A DNA stretch of 64,000 bases from Persicaria tinctoria (lineage: Eukaryota; Streptophyta; Magnoliopsida; Caryophyllales; Polygonaceae): assembly GCA_037127255.1 (NCBI GenBank), contig JBANSL010000017.1, forward strand, positions 70,680,857 through 70,744,856, read 5' to 3'. Every line of letters starts with the position of its first letter. The first letter of the stretch is position 1. Positions 62,331 to 64,000 of this stretch are shown here, one piece after another. The translations under genes and the position numbers were made by a program. The notes below the pieces were generated by a model. The model saw only the letters and a program-made list of their open reading frames with translations. It ran no database searches and was not told the origin of the DNA.

Positions 62331-62759
62331 AAAATAACAACAATATATAGATGATAATATACGATATGCGATAATATAAGAGAATAACCAAATTAACAAA
62401 TTAAGCAAGATTATGCTTTACAAGGTAATCGGCTAAGCAAAAGGGAGATTTGGTCTTAAGCAAATTAAAATAATTTCACGCAAATGAGAATTCACGAAAT
62501 GCGTTAATTTCTATATGCATATAAACAAAATTAATTGGCAGTGGCCGATTAATTCCAATTTATGGCATAGGTGGGAAATAACAATCTGCATGCATGAATA
62601 AATAAAATGGAATTGCAGTGGATGGTTATACCAAATTAAAGCATCCATGAGCATATAGATTAAAACATCAATGATCATAAAAACATAATCGGACGCTGCA
62701 TATATATACTCTATTTATCCACCGAATTCTTACCGAGAGAGTCGATCGTGCTGATAACG

Positions 62760-62986
62760 TGTTATGATATGTGGAAAAATAATAGTACTTGAGAGGAGGG
62801 AGAGAAAGAGAGAAATCATCTCAATTGCTTGTATCTTCCAAGTAAGGTTACAAGGCCTTATATAGGCAAAGAATTACAATAGATAAGTAGAACATAAATG
62901 TGGCTCTTTGGTTTTCCACCATGTGGGAGTTAAAGTAGGTGAAAGGGTGGAGAGGTGAACCATCCATCATTCATGGTTTCATAACA
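62760..62986 (-). repeat. LTR, right (5' LTR of the leftward element)
   Basis: Direct repeat of 57820-58046. It begins TGTTATGATATGTGG and ends GGTTTCATAACA, so it is bounded by TG and CA and by short inverted TGTTATGA/TCATAACA ends. It would hold the promoter for leftward transcription. Confidence 0.9.
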
Positions 62987-63399
62987 GCACAATCATTGTT
63001 CTAAATATTGGATATATCGGCGATATTTAGAATCTAATATGATAAGAGCATACGGTTAAAAGTTAAAACTTATAAATCAATGTGTTCTGGAAAAAAAACT
63101 TATAAATCAATGTCTTAATGGTCAACACTAGTATTTCTCAATATATCAGTGATATCTAGTGCTATGTATATTTTACAATGTAAACATTATTTTTTTCAAG
63201 TTTATTTACAAATTTTAATGTATAAAACTTCCAAGTGAACAAGTATAATAATTTTGATTAAAATTTAGCTAATTCGATAAATCCGATGTATCCTGATATC
63301 AATTTTCCTCTTGATCGATATTACCCGATAAGAGATATTTTAACCGTTGATCACAACAACTAAGGTAAGTTGATGATAGTACCATGAATTACACTGCCA
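62987..63399. other. AT-rich flank, no gene
   Basis: No coding signal. A short direct repeat (AAAAACTTATAAATCAATGT, about 63060 and 63095) and CGATATT words are the only structure noted. Confidence 0.4.
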
Positions 63400-63627
63400 G
63401 GGTCCTTTTACCCTTGGAGCGAATTATGTCACCGACTCCCTTGTTGGGCTTGCCTAAGCATTTCCATTAGATATGCATATGCTCGAAGAGCCTCACGATA
63501 GTATTTCTAGCTTGCTTGATGAGGATAGTAGGGGGAGGACTACCCCGGTTTTGTTAGTGTGTAGTCCAGAGTCCTTTCACACCCTTGGAGAGGTTGTTCT
63601 CCAGGTTTCTTTACCAAAAAAAATAAA
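63400..63627 (+). mobile_element. SINE-like retroposon with perfect 16-bp TSD and poly(A)
   Basis: The 228-bp insert is flanked by ATGAATTACACTGCCA at 63384-63399 and 63628-63643. It ends in CCAAAAAAAATAAA just before the right duplication, so it was inserted by target-primed reverse transcription. Internally GGGTCCTTTTACCCTTGGAG is echoed by GAGTCCTTTCACACCCTTGG. No clean pol III A/B boxes are visible, so it could be a SINE of another class or a 5'-truncated LINE fragment. Confidence 0.8.
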
Positions 63628-63643
63628 ATGAATTACACTGCCA

Positions 63644-64000
63644 ATGAGTAATTCCAACTAATTCCAACTACTCGAGGCTTCATAAATTGATGACAAATAA
63701 AATAAAATCTAATTTTTTTTATAACAGTTTCATTCATAATTGTTCACATGTTACATGTATGATGTATCTAAATAAAAAGTTCTTATAATATAAATTAAAA
63801 TCAACAACAAGCATATATTACCTACAATTTCTAACATCAATTCATACAAAAAAGCATCAAATCTTTCAAATTTTATCCTGAGCCTTAAAATCTTTAAAAT
63901 TTACAAATCTGATCACCATAAAAATAACTAGCTAGCCAACCCAATGTTCATCCAAGTGTACAAATTACATCAATGTCTCTCAAGTATTAAATCTGGTAAA
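63644..64000. other. AT-rich right edge, no gene
   Basis: Only AT-rich sequence with a short tandem AATTCCAACT pair near 63651-63671. Nothing coding is seen. Confidence 0.4.

Larger units (their letters stand above)
57820..62986 (-). mobile_element. Copia-type LTR retroelement, non-autonomous, young
   Basis: LTRs at 57820-58046 and 62760-62986 are each 227 bp and differ at about five positions, all transitions (about 98% identical). The right copy runs TG...CA; the left copy starts TA through one of these changes. Orientation is leftward: next to the left LTR, the minus strand reads CCAAGGGGGAG, a polypurine tract. Next to the right LTR it reads GTTATCAGCACGA, a PBS-like sequence of the kind seen in plant Copia elements. 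The minus strand near 58885-59000 codes GPVVPTPKSATSIGFKWVF, the N-terminal Copia reverse-transcriptase motif, so the element derives from Copia, but no long ORF survives. Flanking 5-bp duplications are not evident (CAAAA against GCACA). The interior is dominated by a hairpin array (58470-62330). Confidence 0.85.

Overview
This is nuclear DNA of a flowering plant. The evidence is spliced genes with GT-AG introns, plant-specific families (UGP3, an R2R3-MYB, a TMO5-like bHLH, MRS2/MGT), and AT-rich intergenic DNA packed with plant transposons (MULEs, Helitrons, hAT, PIF/Harbinger and Stowaway-like MITEs, SINEs, a Copia-type LTR element). The MYB and the first exons of bHLH and UGP3 are GC-rich while the surroundings are AT-rich. 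I cannot assign a family or order from sequence alone.

Genes, left to right: a possible 5' exon of a leftward gene at the left edge; an intronless, N-terminally shortened PRP4-type WD40 gene (1253-2287, -); SAM50, the mitochondrial outer-membrane barrel assembly protein (5305-10211, +, 4 exons, 536 aa); an RNase H-like fragment (11202-11516); MRS2-4/MGT6 magnesium transporter (11750-15218, +, 4 coding exons, 435 aa); UGP3, plastid UDP-glucose pyrophosphorylase for sulfolipid synthesis (24332-31869, +, 17 exons, 861 aa); RPL41, the 25-residue ribosomal protein in two tiny exons (33744-33927, +); a GH9 endoglucanase pseudogene fragment (35222-35560); an R2R3-MYB (37318-38076, -); a TMO5-like bHLH (39500-41661, -, 2 exons, 268 aa); an RNase H-like retrocopy or LINE end (46062-46871, -); and a predicted plastid membrane protein (53873-57486, -, 2 exons, 226 aa). 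The genes are unrelated housekeeping or regulatory loci with no operon-like logic.

Mobile DNA fills most of the rest. A 6.6-kb MULE (17429-24062) has long terminal inverted repeats and a perfect 9-bp target duplication; it carries a broken GRF zinc-finger gene and ends about 270 bp before the UGP3 start codon. A compact MULE-type MITE (4034-4877) also has a perfect 9-bp duplication. Two Helitrons are recognised by their 3' hairpin plus CTAG: 42423-45758, with five copies of a ~211-bp tandem repeat, and a probable one at about 34839-37147 that encloses the GH9 fragment. Nested MITE, CACTA and retrocopy sequences occupy 45829-48994.

The most unusual region is 58470-62330, inside a young, leftward Copia-type LTR element (57820-62986, two 227-bp LTRs with about five differences). 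It contains roughly fifty short palindromes that share a near-constant loop (plus strand CTTCAGG, with CTTCGGG and CTTCTGG variants) but have different, self-complementary stems. This is a constant-loop, variable-stem hairpin array that I cannot match to a named feature type. A second fold-back of note is an 85-nt hairpin with about 33 base pairs in intron 1 of SAM50 (7054-7138).
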